NCBI RefSeq assembly: GCF_000334895.1
Contig: NZ_BAFM01000009.1
Location: 62,001-126,000, forward strand
Reading direction: 5' to 3'
DNA length: 64,000 nucleotides
Source: Halococcus agarilyticus
Lineage (GTDB): Archaea > Halobacteriota > Halobacteria > Halobacteriales > Halococcaceae
Under the pieces are notes generated by a model. It did not search any database. It was not told the DNA's origin and worked only from the letters and a program-made list of their open reading frames with translations. The stretch's first letter is position 1; each line of letters begins with the position of its first letter. Shown piece after piece: positions 8,538-17,743 of this stretch. The position numbers and the translations under genes are program-made.

Positions 8538-9059
8538 TCACTTCTCGACGTCGAGCAGCGCGACCCGCTCGCCGACTAGGGCGTCGAGTCCCGCGCGCGT
8601 GGCCGCGAGTTCGGCATCGCCGATTCCGAAGAACTCACACACTCGCGCTTCGTCGAACCCGTCGAGCGTGTCGGTCTCGTCGAGGATGCGAGCGGTGTCG
8701 AGTCGCTCCGCAACCGCCGCCGCGGCCGCCCGTTCGTCGCTCGTCTCGTCGTCGTCGGCCGCGACGAGTACGACGACTGGCCCCTCGCCCGCGTCGACCC
8801 CCAGTTCGAGCGCGCGTTCGATCTGGCGGCGGCCGGCGGCGTACAGCAGTATCTCGACCCCGCGGTCGCGCGCGACCGCCTCGTCGCGCGCCCGCGCCCG
8901 ATCGGCCAGTTCGAGCGCGCGTTCGAGGTGGCCGCGCGAGACGATGTAGCGCGCGTCGAACGCCTGGATTGCACAGCCATGCTCGTCGCCTATCGTGCCG
9001 AGCCTCGCGACGAATCCGTCGACGTCCTCGACCGTTGCCCGCCCCTCGACGAGTTCCAC
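8538..9059 (-). CDS. cgi121: KEOPS complex subunit Cgi121
   Basis: The 173-residue protein matches the archaeal Cgi121 family: MELVEGRATVEDVDGFVARL at the N terminus, DARYIVSRGHLERALELA, and the tail CEFFGIGDAELAATRAGLDALVGERV. Cgi121 is the peripheral subunit of KEOPS, which with Kae1, Bud32 and Pcc1 makes the t6A37 modification of tRNA and helps bind tRNA. The start is the GTG ending at 9059; the nearby upstream ATG opens only a nine-codon frame. It follows hel308 with 29 bases between, the usual haloarchaeal pairing. Confidence 0.88.
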   Translation of the reverse strand: MELVEGRATVEDVDGFVARLGTIGDEHGCAIQAFDARYIVSRGHLERALELADRARARDEAVARDRGVEILLYAAGRRQIERALELGVDAGEGPVVVLVAADDDETSDERAAAAAVAERLDTARILDETDTLDGFDEARVCEFFGIGDAELAATRAGLDALVGERVALLDVEK

Positions 9060-9088
9060 TCAGCGTTCACCCCGCTTGATCATCGCCA

Positions 9089-11323
9089 TCAGAACTCACC
9101 AAGGCTCGACTGATCCTCACGATCGCTCGACCCACCACTTTCGACGGTCACCGATCCCGAGGGCTCGACACCCTCCATCGAAGAATCGGCCCGGCCGACG
9201 TTGTCGAGGACGTTCTCGGCAGTCTTCCGTCGACCGCGGAGTGCGCCCAGCACGACGGGCTTGTCAGCGTTGCGGAGGTCGGCGCGGGTCTCGATCCCCG
9301 TCTCGAAGAGCCGGCGAGCGCGCTTGCGGCCGACGCCGCGCACGCCCGCGAGATCGATCAGTTCGGACTGGATGCCGTGCTGGACACGGGTTCTGGCCTC
9401 CCTGACCGCGGGTGCCCACTCCAGACCGAGTTCGCCGGCGAGTCGCTCCGCAGCGGAGAGCAGCCACTCCGCGGTGTCGACCTTCCCGCGGAGATCGCCC
9501 GGTCCGATCCCGTAGCGGTCGGTGATCTCGCCCTCGTCGAGCTCGCTCGCCCAGTCTTCGAGCATGCGCGCGGTTTTGAGCGCCGAGAGCCAGTCCTCCC
9601 AGCGGTCCTCGAACTCGCTCGGCACGCTCCCCAGAAGCTCCGTCTCGCGCTCGTGGGCGAGCATGGTGTACTCCTCGCTGTCGCCCGAGCGGAGGTAGAG
9701 CTCGTACATGTCCGGCGTCCGGCTTGCGAGGTGGTACAGCCCGAGCGCGCTCGGACGGTCGTCGGCCGCGCGGAGCCCGTCGACGATCTCGGCGGCGCTC
9801 ATCGGATCGAGGTAGAGCCGCGAGACGGTGTGGCCGAGCGACGTGGCCTGAAGGTCCTCCCCATCACGCTCCAGAAAGTCGTTCACCACGAGGTAATCGA
9901 GCATATCGTCCGCAACGCGCTCCAGCCGGCCGCTCTCGTCGGTCTGGGTCGCGTAGAGTGTCCGGTCGAGGAACTCCAGCAACCCGGATCGCGAACTCGC
10001 AAAGCCCGACGCCACGGTGGCGAGGAGATGAGTACGAAGGGCAGGCTCGGCGGCGAGCTTCGAGCGGACGGGTTCGGGTTCGGTCCAGATATACCGGTCG
10101 AAGAGTTCGTCGAGTTCGTCGTGGCTGTTCGCGAGCAGGAGTGCCTCGCCGTAGGGATCGAGGCCTGGCCGACCCGCCCGGCCACACATCTGGTGGACTT
10201 CGAGCGTCGAGAGGGGTTTCATCCCACCCGCCTCGCCGTCGTAGCGCCGCCAGTCCCGGACCACGACCCGCCGGCTCGGTGTGTTGACCCCGGCGGCGAG
10301 GGTCGGCGTCGCGGAGACGACTTTGAGCGCGCGCTCGCGGAAGGCGTCCTCGACAAGGGTTCTGTGGTCGCTCGCGAGCCCCGCGTGGTGGAAGGCCGCG
10401 CCGCGTTCGACCGCGCTCGCGAGGTCCTCGCTGGTCTCGGTGTCGCTCACGTCCCTGATCTCGGCGGCCACCGTGGCGAGTCGCTCGCGTTCCTCGTCGG
10501 TGAGTTCCCCTTCGACCGTGTCGGCGAGCCGCCGCGCCGCCGCCTCGGCGTTGCGCCGCGAATTGACGAACACGAGCGTCGATCCCCCATCAGCGAGCGT
10601 GTCGCGCACGATCGCGGCGGTCGGCTTCTCGCCGTCTCTGACTCCGAGCTCGTGCTGTTCGCCGTCCTCTAAATGAATGGCCTGGCCGTAGTGGACACCT
10701 TTTTTGAGGTCGATCGGTCGCCACGTCGAGTCGACGAGTTCGGCGTCGAGCCATTCGGCGAGGATCTCGGGGTTGCCGATCGTCGCCGAGAGCGCCACGA
10801 CCTGCAACCCCTGATTTCGCTGGCGGAGCTTCGCGAGCGTGACTTCGAGCGTGGGACCGCGATGGCCGTCGTCGACGAGGTGGACCTCGTCGCTCACCAC
10901 ACAGGAGAGGTCGTCGATCCAGGGGGCGTCGTTGCGCACCAGCGAGTCGACCTTCTCGCTCGTGGCGACGATGATGTCACACGTCGCGAGCCACTCGCCG
11001 TCGGACTCGTAGTTCCCCGTGGAGACCCCCACGGAGAGCCCGTACTCCTCGAAAGCCTCGAACTCCGCGCGCTTCTCGCCCGCGAGCGCGCGCAGCGGGA
11101 CGATGTAGAGCGCTTTCCCGCCACGTGCGACGCTCGCACACATCGCGAGTTCGGCGACGAGGGTCTTCCCGCTCGCGGTCGGGACGCTCGCGACCAGACT
11201 CTCGCCCTCCGTGACGCCCGCATCGACCGCTGCCGCCTGTGGGGGGTAGAGCTCCTCGATCCCCTCTGCTTGTAGATGATCGGGCAGCCACTCGGGGACG
11301 CCCGACAGCGCCGAGACGTTCAT
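9089..11323 (-). CDS. hel308: ATP-dependent DNA helicase Hel308
   Basis: This is a superfamily 2, Ski2-type 3'-5' DNA helicase acting at stalled replication forks. With the ATG ending at 11323 it has 744 residues; the longer frame upstream is repeat DNA. Walker A is PTASGKT (48-54), the DEVH box is at 145-148, motif III is ALSATIGN, and the [11 protein letters not shown] block is motif VI. The winged-helix and ratchet domains follow, ending in a helix-hairpin-helix ([18 protein letters not shown]). The last residues SSLGEF are a plausible RPA/PCNA-type contact tail. A TATA-like TTTAAA near 11350 lies ~30 bases before the ATG. Confidence 0.95.
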   Translation of the reverse strand: MNVSALSGVPEWLPDHLQAEGIEELYPPQAAAVDAGVTEGESLVASVPTASGKTLVAELAMCASVARGGKALYIVPLRALAGEKRAEFEAFEEYGLSVGVSTGNYESDGEWLATCDIIVATSEKVDSLVRNDAPWIDDLSCVVSDEVHLVDDGHRGPTLEVTLAKLRQRNQGLQVVALSATIGNPEILAEWLDAELVDSTWRPIDLKKGVHYGQAIHLEDGEQHELGVRDGEKPTAAIVRDTLADGGSTLVFVNSRRNAEAAARRLADTVEGELTDEERERLATVAAEIRDVSDTETSEDLASAVERGAAFHHAGLASDHRTLVEDAFRERALKVVSATPTLAAGVNTPSRRVVVRDWRRYDGEAGGMKPLSTLEVHQMCGRAGRPGLDPYGEALLLANSHDELDELFDRYIWTEPEPVRSKLAAEPALRTHLLATVASGFASSRSGLLEFLDRTLYATQTDESGRLERVADDMLDYLVVNDFLERDGEDLQATSLGHTVSRLYLDPMSAAEIVDGLRAADDRPSALGLYHLASRTPDMYELYLRSGDSEEYTMLAHERETELLGSVPSEFEDRWEDWLSALKTARMLEDWASELDEGEITDRYGIGPGDLRGKVDTAEWLLSAAERLAGELGLEWAPAVREARTRVQHGIQSELIDLAGVRGVGRKRARRLFETGIETRADLRNADKPVVLGALRGRRKTAENVLDNVGRADSSMEGVEPSGSVTVESGGSSDREDQSSLGEF

Positions 11324-11664
11324 TGTCTCCTCTCTGCTCGTTCCGCGGTTTAAACTGTCGTCCTCCCTCGGCGGAAGTGAACAGCGCGGAACGATAACCG
11401 TCCATTGTCGAGGCGAATGCGACGAGCCGACCGCCGCGAGTGCCGGCGCAAGTGAGGGACCGCCTCCGCACCGCGACAGCCACACCCTCCCCAGCCGATT
11501 CCTTCGCTCGCTCAGTCATCCCTCGCGCGAGTCGCACGCCTTCGGCGCGCTCCCGCGCGCCATCCGCAGCACCGAAACCAGGCGATGATACCCTCATTGT
11601 CCCGGCACTGATCAGGCTATCGGCCTGCCGTCAGCCATATGCCCGCGCCGCCGAAACCGACGGT
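11324..11664. repeat. Gene-free stretch with family A repeat, copy A1 (about 11466-11573)
   Basis: After the hel308 promoter, ~110 bases match three other copies in the window (34065-34170, 60160-60262 reversed, 61074-61180). The shared order is GCCACACCCTCCCCAGCC, a CT-rich CGCTCGCTC block, CATCCCTCGCGCGAGTCG, a variable hairpin, then TCCCGCGCGCCA. The variable hairpin here is at 11534-11550 (GCACGCC, loop TTC, GGCGCGC; one mismatch). No protein is encoded. The remainder up to the ferredoxin ATG shows nothing recognisable. Confidence 0.75.
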
Positions 11665-11907
11665 ATGCGCATCGAGTACGACCGCGACACCTGCATCGGG
11701 ATGTTCCAGTGCGTCGCCGAGTGGGACGGGTTCGAGGCTGACGAGGACGAAGGCAAGGCGATCCTCGTCGATGGTGAGGAGCGTGACGACAACACCGTCG
11801 TCCGCGAGATTCCCGACGATGCGGAGCTTGACGCGAAGTTCGCCGCCCGAGCATGCCCCGTCGACGCCATCGCGGTCTACGACGACGGCGAACGGATCAT
11901 CCCGTGA
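11665..11907 (+). CDS. Small three-cysteine ferredoxin, probably [3Fe-4S]
   Basis: With the ATG at 11665 the product is 80 residues. It has Cys10 and Cys16 in DTCIGMFQC and Cys64 in RACPVDAI. The usual second cysteine of a CxxCxxC cluster site is Met13, leaving three ligands, which in comparable archaeal ferredoxins goes with a [3Fe-4S] cluster. An acidic insertion of ~45 residues separates the halves. It is an electron carrier in the cytoplasm; the partner is unknown. It is followed after 67 bases by an NTF2-like gene on the same strand. The longer frame upstream runs into repeat A1 and is not coding. Confidence 0.82.
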   Translation: MRIEYDRDTCIGMFQCVAEWDGFEADEDEGKAILVDGEERDDNTVVREIPDDAELDAKFAARACPVDAIAVYDDGERIIP

Positions 11908-11974
11908 ACCGCCGTCCGAACACCCGGCCCGACGGTGCCGCCAGGCGCTTCACCCCGACCGCCGATCCGTGCGG

Positions 11975-12325
11975 ATGAACCCGCCCGAGGCCGCGCGGTC
12001 GTACTACGCCGCCATCGACGAGGACCGATACGACGATCTCGCCGACCTGCTCGCTGCCGAGTTCGTCCACCAGCGACCCGACCGCACGTTCGAGGGGCGC
12101 GAGACGTTCGTCGCGTTCATGCGCGACGACCGTCCCCGCACCGACACGACCCACGAACTCGATGGGGTCTACGTTGCCGAGAACGAGAACGACCCGACCC
12201 GCGGGGGCGAGGTCGCCGTCCGCGGGCGATTGCTCGATGCGGACGACGACCGACTGTTCGCGTTCGTCGACGTTCACACCGTCGAGATCGGATCGGTCGT
12301 CCGCATCCGCACCTACACCGACTGA
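11975..12325 (+). CDS. SnoaL/NTF2-like domain protein
   Basis: The 116-residue protein has the look of the NTF2/SnoaL-like alpha+beta barrel: an N-terminal helix pair (PPEAARSYYAAIDEDRYDDL), the phrase FEGRETFVAFMRDD, and a run of strands ending in RLFAFVDVHTVEIG. Members act as small isomerases, cyclases or non-catalytic binding proteins, so function cannot be assigned. The ATG at 11975 is the first in frame. Weak link to the ferredoxin 67 bases upstream. Confidence 0.7.
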   Translation: MNPPEAARSYYAAIDEDRYDDLADLLAAEFVHQRPDRTFEGRETFVAFMRDDRPRTDTTHELDGVYVAENENDPTRGGEVAVRGRLLDADDDRLFAFVDVHTVEIGSVVRIRTYTD

Positions 12326-12462
12326 GGGCGGTTCGTGCGACGAACCAGTCGTCCGTAGCGCGGTGTCGTGTGTCATTCCTGCCGAACTCCACCCCGCCAG
12401 CGCGACGCTCATTCGGACGGCTATTACACCCAATCCACCGTTTCACACCTCCTCGAACTTGC

Positions 12463-12530
12463 TTTGCGACGCAAACTACTTCAAACGAAAAACTATTTTA
12501 CCCTCCACTTCGTGCCACACGGTGAGGTGA
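12463..12530 (+). promoter_or_regulatory. Promoter and candidate operator of the ABC/regulator operon
   Basis: A 13-bp palindrome, TTTGC-gac-GCAAA, lies at 12463-12475. It is followed by an A-rich BRE-like CGAAAAA at 12486 and a TATA-like CTATTTTA at 12493-12500. A Shine-Dalgarno-like GGTGAGGTGA sits at 12521-12530, before the ATG at 12537. The winged-helix protein encoded last in the operon (15000-15308) is a candidate to bind the palindrome, by analogy with autoregulated ABC operons; this is inference. Confidence 0.5.
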
Positions 12531-12536
12531 ATCGAG

Positions 12537-13403
12537 ATGGCGACGGAGACCGAATCGGTACACGAGAGTTCACACGCGGGTGCTGGCGTGTGGCTGGCAC
12601 AGATCCGGGCGTTCGCGGTGAGCACGCTCCGCGAACTCCTCCGGAACAGAGCGACGGTCTTCTGGTCGGTCGCCTTTCCCGCGGGGTTTTACCTCCTCAC
12701 GATCACGCTGTTCGTCGATACGAGCACTATCCCGGCCGGTCAGGTCGGCCTCGTCAAGGCCGTGACAGCCATCGGCTACGGGATGTTCGGTGCGCTCCTC
12801 GTCTGTCTGAACGCCTTTTCCGGGCGACTGATCGACGACCTCGACGACGGCCGGTACGGCCAGTTCCGCGCGCTCCCGATCGCGCCGACCGCGGACCTCC
12901 TCGGACGGATGCTCGCCGGGGCGGTCTTCGCCGTCGGCTCCTTCGTGGTCGTGGTCGGCGTGAGCGTGCCCACGGGGGCCGAGTACGCGCTCCGCACGCC
13001 GTGGTCGCCAGTCGTGATCGCGGTCGCGTTCCTCGCGTTCGCCGCGATCGGGATGGTCGTGGCGGTCTTCCTCGCGATCGCCGTCCCCGACGCGAAGTAC
13101 GCCAACATCATCGCGATGAGCGTCGTCATGCTGTCGTACTTCCTGACGGGCTACAACGGCACGCTGACGTCGATGTTCGCCGCCGATCCGGCGCTGCTCA
13201 ACCTCCTGCCGAACACGCTCGGCACCCGGATCGTCGCCTACCACCTCCTCGACGCGTCCGCGTGGGCCGGCTCGCTCGCCCCGCCCGCCGCACCCGCCGG
13301 CGTCGGCCATCTCGCGCTTCTCGTTGGGTACGCCGCTCTCGCGCTCCTCGCCGGTGCTGTCGGCATGTCCCGACTCGTCTACGACCGGGGGTGGTTAGTG
13401 TGA
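12537..13403 (+). CDS. ABC-2 type transporter permease
   Basis: The 288-residue membrane protein has a cytoplasmic N-terminal segment with LRELLRNRATVFWSVAFPAGFYLL, characteristic of ABC-2 permeases entering the first membrane helix, and about six hydrophobic spans. The central NLLPNTLGTRIVAYHLLDASAW is the usual loop before the last spans. It works with the ATPase encoded next (4-bp GTGA overlap). The exported substrate is unknown. A strong BRE/TATA lies upstream and an SD-like GGTGAGGTGA precedes the start. Confidence 0.85.
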   Translation: MATETESVHESSHAGAGVWLAQIRAFAVSTLRELLRNRATVFWSVAFPAGFYLLTITLFVDTSTIPAGQVGLVKAVTAIGYGMFGALLVCLNAFSGRLIDDLDDGRYGQFRALPIAPTADLLGRMLAGAVFAVGSFVVVVGVSVPTGAEYALRTPWSPVVIAVAFLAFAAIGMVVAVFLAIAVPDAKYANIIAMSVVMLSYFLTGYNGTLTSMFAADPALLNLLPNTLGTRIVAYHLLDASAWAGSLAPPAAPAGVGHLALLVGYAALALLAGAVGMSRLVYDRGWLV

Positions 13404-14302
13404 GCGTACCCGTCGTGGGCGACAACCATGCGCTCCGCGCCGACGGCGTCACGAAGGCCTACGGGCCGGAGGACGTCGTCGAGGGGGCGAGCCTCACCGT
13501 CGAGGACGGCGAGGTGCTGTTGCTCATGGGCCCGAACGGCGTCGGCAAGACCGTCCTGCTGTCGTGTCTCGCCGGCGCGACGACGCCCGATTCGGGCGAT
13601 ATCGAGGTGTTCGGGCAGCCGGTCGCCAAGGATCGCGGGACCCACACCAGCTTCCTCCGGCAAAGCGCCATGGGTGTCGACACGCTGTCCGGCCGGGAGG
13701 TCGTAGCGCTCTACCGCGACCTCCATCCGGCGTTCACCGGCCGCTGGCGCGAGTACGTCGTTGATCTCGGAATCGCGGACGCCCTCGACAAGCGCTTCGA
13801 GCACTACTCCGGCGGGATGAAGCGCAAGCTCGAGCTCGCGATCGCGCTCAGCATCGACGTCCCGATCTACCTCCTCGACGAGCCGACCGCCGGCGTCGAC
13901 CTCTCGATGGTCGGGACCTTCCACAACGCCATCCTCGACCAACACGACGAGGGGAAGACGGTCGTGATCACCAGCCATCGACCCGCCGACGCCGCGCTCG
14001 CCGACCGGATAGCGTTCATGGTCGACGGCCGCGTCACGACCGTTGGAACGCCCGACGCGCTCACCGAAATCGTTCCGACGGTGGTCCGGATCACCGGCGC
14101 GTCGACCGCGACCGAGCCCGAACGTCACGTCGTGGGCGGGACGCTCTTCCACCACGGTGCGGAGCTCCGGGGCTTTCTCGACCCGGGGGCCACTCTGGAG
14201 ACGCTCCGCGAAACCGTCACCCGTGTCGCGCCCGACGCGTCGGTCGAGACCGTCGCACCGAGCTACACCGACGTGTTCAACTATCACGTCCACATCGCAT
14301 GA
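13400..14302 (+). CDS. ABC transporter ATP-binding protein
   Basis: The start chosen is the GTG at 13400, which overlaps the permease stop (GTGA), giving 300 residues; the long open frame before it is a shadow. Walker A is GPNGVGKT, the signature is YSGGMKRK, Walker B is IYLLDEPTAG and the switch His is in TSHRPAD. The Q-loop segment reads LRQSAMGVD. About 80 residues follow the ATPase core, ending TDVFNYHVHIA, as in drug/polysaccharide-type ABC-2 exporters. It powers the permease encoded just upstream. Confidence 0.9.
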   Translation: MSVPVVGDNHALRADGVTKAYGPEDVVEGASLTVEDGEVLLLMGPNGVGKTVLLSCLAGATTPDSGDIEVFGQPVAKDRGTHTSFLRQSAMGVDTLSGREVVALYRDLHPAFTGRWREYVVDLGIADALDKRFEHYSGGMKRKLELAIALSIDVPIYLLDEPTAGVDLSMVGTFHNAILDQHDEGKTVVITSHRPADAALADRIAFMVDGRVTTVGTPDALTEIVPTVVRITGASTATEPERHVVGGTLFHHGAELRGFLDPGATLETLRETVTRVAPDASVETVAPSYTDVFNYHVHIA

Positions 14303-14333
14303 CCATCACCGCACCCACTCGCTCACCGAACCC

Positions 14334-14996
14334 ATGACCGAAGACACCGGCTTCACGAACGGCGACGCCCGCACCGAGGACACGACCGTCGATCCGGCCG
14401 CCCTTCAGGACGATCTCGACCGGATCAAGGAGGCGATGGGGATCGCCGAGCGCTACGAGAGCGCGACCGAGCAGTGGCTCCTCTTTGGCGTGTACGTCGC
14501 TGCCGGAGCCGCACTCTCACAGTACGTCGTGCTGAACCGGCTCGCGGGCTGGTGGCACTCGGTCATCTGGCTCGGGCTCGCGGGCGTGACGTATCTTCTC
14601 ATTCGACTCCGGTACGGCGGACCGGCGTTCGGTCCCGGCCGCAATGAACCCAACATCGGGTTTCAGATCGTCGTGATCTATCTCGGCTCGCTCCCGATTC
14701 AGGTCGTCATCGGGACGTTTCTCCCCGACCTCGGCTATCTCGCCGAGAACGCACTCTTCTTCGGGCTCATTCTGATCCTGCTCGGCCTCGCGTACCTCGT
14801 CGCGGGCGAGACGCTGAAGGCCTACCGCATCCGCGCCCGTGACCGGCGCGCGTTCCACGCTGGCGGGCTCGGCATGGTCGCGCTCGGGACCGCGATCCCG
14901 CTCGTTGAGGTGCTCCACACGTGGGGCTATACGGCCTTCGGCGTCGGCTACCTCGGCTACGCGCTTCTCACCTACGGCGTCCTGACGAGGGAGTGA
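14334..14996 (+). CDS. Multi-pass membrane protein of the ABC/regulator operon
   Basis: The 220-residue protein begins with ~50 acidic, soluble residues (DDLDRIKEAMGIAERYESA) and then has six predicted membrane spans, starting WLLFGVYVAAGAALSQYVVL. I do not recognise a catalytic motif. It lies 31 bases after the ATPase and three bases before the winged-helix gene, so it belongs to the same operon. Membrane proteins of this layout accompany similar ABC pairs in other haloarchaea and may be accessory permease or immunity subunits; that is inference. Confidence 0.7.
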   Translation: MTEDTGFTNGDARTEDTTVDPAALQDDLDRIKEAMGIAERYESATEQWLLFGVYVAAGAALSQYVVLNRLAGWWHSVIWLGLAGVTYLLIRLRYGGPAFGPGRNEPNIGFQIVVIYLGSLPIQVVIGTFLPDLGYLAENALFFGLILILLGLAYLVAGETLKAYRIRARDRRAFHAGGLGMVALGTAIPLVEVLHTWGYTAFGVGYLGYALLTYGVLTRE

Positions 14997-14999
14997 CGA

Positions 15000-15308
15000 A
15001 TGGCCGAGTCGGAGACCGATCTGGAGTTCGACGATCTCGTCCACCAGCCTACCCGTCTCCAGCTGTTCGCGTACCTCTACCGCCACGGCGAGACGAGTTT
15101 TGGAGAGCTGAGCGACGATCTCGACCTCACACAGGGAAACCTGTCGAGCCATCTCCAGCGGATGGAGGAGGCGGGCGCGGTCGCCATCGAAAAGGAGTTC
15201 GTCGAGAGGAAACCCCGAACCACGGCGGCACTCACCGACGACGGTCAGGCGCTGCTGGAGGCCCACATCGACGTGCTTCAGACACTCATCGACGGGTTAG
15301 ACGAGTAG
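15000..15308 (+). CDS. Winged-helix DNA-binding protein (HTH_34-like)
   Basis: The 102-residue protein is a single winged helix: LVHQPTRLQLFAYLYRHGETSFGELSDDLDLTQGNLSSHLQRMEEAG spans helices 1-3, and FVERKPRTTAALTDDGQALLEAH forms the wing and dimer helix. This is the compact ArsR/MarR-like type (HTH_34) that often accompanies ABC exporters and controls them. It is the last gene of the operon and is well placed to regulate the promoter at 12463-12500. No metal-binding cysteines are present. Confidence 0.8.
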   Translation: MAESETDLEFDDLVHQPTRLQLFAYLYRHGETSFGELSDDLDLTQGNLSSHLQRMEEAGAVAIEKEFVERKPRTTAALTDDGQALLEAHIDVLQTLIDGLDE

Positions 15309-15343
15309 CGAATCCCGATAGCGCCTTTGCGAAAACCGAGTGC

Positions 15344-16738
15344 CTACTCCTTCCTGCCAGCGCCGACCGCGCTCTCCCCGACGGGTTCGTGCCCTTCGAT
15401 GCGCTCCTGACCGCCCATGTACGGCCGGAGCGCCTCGGGAATCTCGACTGTGCCATCCGGGTTCTGGTAGTATTCGAGGATGGCGACCATCACGCGCCCG
15501 ACGGCGGTCCCCGAGGCGTTGAGCGTGTGGAGATACGTCGCCGACTCGTGGCGCTCCGGGCGGTAGCGGAGGCCGGCCCGCCGAGCCTGAAAGTCCTCGA
15601 AGTTCGACGCCGAGGAGACTTCGAGCCACCGCCCACCCTCCTCGGGGCCGTCGTCCATGTCGTCGCCCGGTGCCCAGACCTCGATGTCGTACTTCTTCGC
15701 TGGCGCGAACCCGAGATCGCCGGTACACATGTGGAGCACCCGGTAGGGGAGCCCGAGCCGTCGCAGCGGTTCGGCGGCCTCCTCGACGAGTTCCTCGTGG
15801 CGGTCGTCGCTTGCCTCGGGCCGCACGAAGTTCACCAGCTCGACCTTGTTGAACTGGTGGACTCGAACGATCCCCCGCGTTTCGGTGCCGTGCTCGCCCG
15901 CCTCGCGCCGGAAGTTCGGTGTGTACGCCTGATGCTTCACGGGGAGGTCGTCGTCGAGCAGGATGTCGTCGCGGTACATGTTCGTCACCGGCACCTCCGC
16001 GGTTGGACAGAGCCAGAGGTCGTCGTCGTCGTAGCCGTCGTGCTCGTCCCCGCCGACCCGGTAGGCGTCCTCGTTGAACTTCGGAAGCTGGCTGGTGCCG
16101 GTCATCGATCGCGAGTTGACGGGGATCGGTGGGAACACGTCGACGTACGCCTGCTCGCGGTGGACGTCGAGCATGAACTGGATCAGGGCGTGCTCCAAGC
16201 GTGCGCCGTCGCCCTTCAGGAAATAGAACCCGCCGCCGGTGACCTTCGCGCCGCGTTCGAAGTCGAGGATATCGAGGTTCTCGCCGAGGTCGTAGTGCGG
16301 GACGACGGGATCGGCGAGCTCCCGCAGGTCGTCGAACCCCTCGCGGCGGACTTCGACGTTGTCCGATTCGTCCGCGCCGACGGGAACGCTCTCGTGGGGG
16401 ACGTTCGGGATTTCGAGGAGCGCGTCGTCGAGGGCGGCTTCGAGTTCGTCGGCGCGCTCCTCGACCTCTTGGATCTCCTCCTTGAGTTCCTGCGAGCGCT
16501 CGATCGCGTCTTCGGCCTCCTCGTCCTCGCCGGCCTGTTTGAGGTCGCCGATCCGGTCCGAGATCTGGTTGCGCTCGTGGCGGAGTTCGTCGCCCCGGTT
16601 CTTGTGCTCGCGCCACTCCGTGTCGATTTCGAGCACCCGGTCGAGATCGACGTCGGCCCCGCGGTCGGCGAGCGCCTGCCGGACCTCGTCGGTGTGGTCG
16701 CGGAGATACTGTCTGCTGAGCATTTGCTGGCGATTCAT
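15344..16738 (-). CDS. serS: Seryl-tRNA synthetase
   Basis: This 464-residue class II synthetase charges tRNA-Ser and tRNA-Sec-type substrates with serine. The N-terminal ~110 residues form the long coiled-coil tRNA-binding arm (RDHTDEVRQALADRGADV to ERADELEAALDDALLEIPN). The catalytic core has motif 2 around NFRREAGEHGTETRG and motif 3 around GLRYRPERHE. It is the bacterial-type SerRS usual in haloarchaea, not the rare methanogen type. The ATG ends at 16738. It is convergent with the winged-helix gene. Confidence 0.95.
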   Translation of the reverse strand: MNRQQMLSRQYLRDHTDEVRQALADRGADVDLDRVLEIDTEWREHKNRGDELRHERNQISDRIGDLKQAGEDEEAEDAIERSQELKEEIQEVEERADELEAALDDALLEIPNVPHESVPVGADESDNVEVRREGFDDLRELADPVVPHYDLGENLDILDFERGAKVTGGGFYFLKGDGARLEHALIQFMLDVHREQAYVDVFPPIPVNSRSMTGTSQLPKFNEDAYRVGGDEHDGYDDDDLWLCPTAEVPVTNMYRDDILLDDDLPVKHQAYTPNFRREAGEHGTETRGIVRVHQFNKVELVNFVRPEASDDRHEELVEEAAEPLRRLGLPYRVLHMCTGDLGFAPAKKYDIEVWAPGDDMDDGPEEGGRWLEVSSASNFEDFQARRAGLRYRPERHESATYLHTLNASGTAVGRVMVAILEYYQNPDGTVEIPEALRPYMGGQERIEGHEPVGESAVGAGRKE

Positions 16739-16804
16739 GACCGCGGGGCAAAGACGTATCGCTCTCTACGGGGGACTTTTGAGCCCACCTCGCGTGGGGT
16801 CGGC

Positions 16805-17707
16805 ATGGCCATCGGCGACGTCTTCGCAGTCGAGGGGTGTCCGGAGCTTCACTACGTCGACACCGGAATGTACGACACAGAGGAGTACGGCGCGGTGTAC
16901 GTCCTCGACGCCGAGCGACCCGCGCTGATCGACACCGGGATCGGCACGCGCTACGAGAACATCCTCGATGCACTCGACGCAGTGGGGATCGCCCGCGAGG
17001 AGCTCGCGTACATCCTCCCGACCCACGTCCATCTCGACCACGCCGGCGGCGCGGGCTATCTCGCCCAAGCGTGCCCGAACGCCACGGTGATGACCCACGA
17101 GATCGGCGTTTCTCACCTGATCGATCCCGAAGCCCTCGTCGCGGGAACCAAGGCCGCGGTCGAGGACCAGTGGAGCTTCTACGCCGAGCCCGAACCCGTC
17201 CCCGAGGAGCGGATCGAGGGACTCTCCGGTGGCGATGCGCTCGATCTGGGCGATCGCACGCTCGACGTGCATCACGCACCGGGCCACGCGCCCCATCAGG
17301 TGATCTTCCACGACCGCGCGAGCGACGCGCTCTTCACTGCCGATGCCGCCGGGATCTGGATCCCCGGGATCGAGCGGATCCGCCAGACCAGTCCCCCCTC
17401 GAACTTCGATCTGGAGACGTGCCTCGCTGACGTCGAGACCATCCGTGGGATCGAGCCCGACGTGCTCTGCTTCGGGCACTTCGGCCCCCGCGAGTACGAC
17501 GACGCGCTGATGGCCGAGTACACACGTGTCCTAGAGAAGTGGGTCGCTGACGTCGAGACGAAGCGCGCCGAGCTGGACAGTGACGAGGCGGTGATCGAAC
17601 ACTTCGTCGAGACGAGCGAGATGGTCGAGGTGTGGGGCGAGCGCAAGGCTCGCGCCGAGGAGCGGTTGAACACCCGGGGTGTGCTCGGCTATCTCGACGA
17701 GCAGTAG
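16805..17707 (+). CDS. MBL-fold metallo-hydrolase
   Basis: The 300-residue protein has the metallo-beta-lactamase fold. The zinc motif THVHLDHAGG near residue 78, HHAPGHAPHQ, the Asp in FTADAAG and GHFGPREYDD give the usual set of metal ligands for two zincs. The C-terminal ~60 residues are helical. Family members include glyoxalase II-like thioesterases and lactonases; the substrate is not evident. The ATG at 16805 is preferred, since the longer open frame overlaps serS antisense. Confidence 0.85.
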   Translation: MAIGDVFAVEGCPELHYVDTGMYDTEEYGAVYVLDAERPALIDTGIGTRYENILDALDAVGIAREELAYILPTHVHLDHAGGAGYLAQACPNATVMTHEIGVSHLIDPEALVAGTKAAVEDQWSFYAEPEPVPEERIEGLSGGDALDLGDRTLDVHHAPGHAPHQVIFHDRASDALFTADAAGIWIPGIERIRQTSPPSNFDLETCLADVETIRGIEPDVLCFGHFGPREYDDALMAEYTRVLEKWVADVETKRAELDSDEAVIEHFVETSEMVEVWGERKARAEERLNTRGVLGYLDEQ

Positions 17708-17743
17708 CACAACAGCTTTGGGAGAACCGAACGGTACGCCGGT

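Noticed and set aside
9062-9100. Upstream ATG start for cgi121
   Set aside because: It opens a nine-codon frame that stops before the conserved N terminus; the GTG ending at 9059 fits the family.
14921-16804. Long plus-strand extension upstream of the MBL hydrolase
   Set aside because: It runs antisense through serS; the hydrolase motifs begin only after the ATG at 16805.
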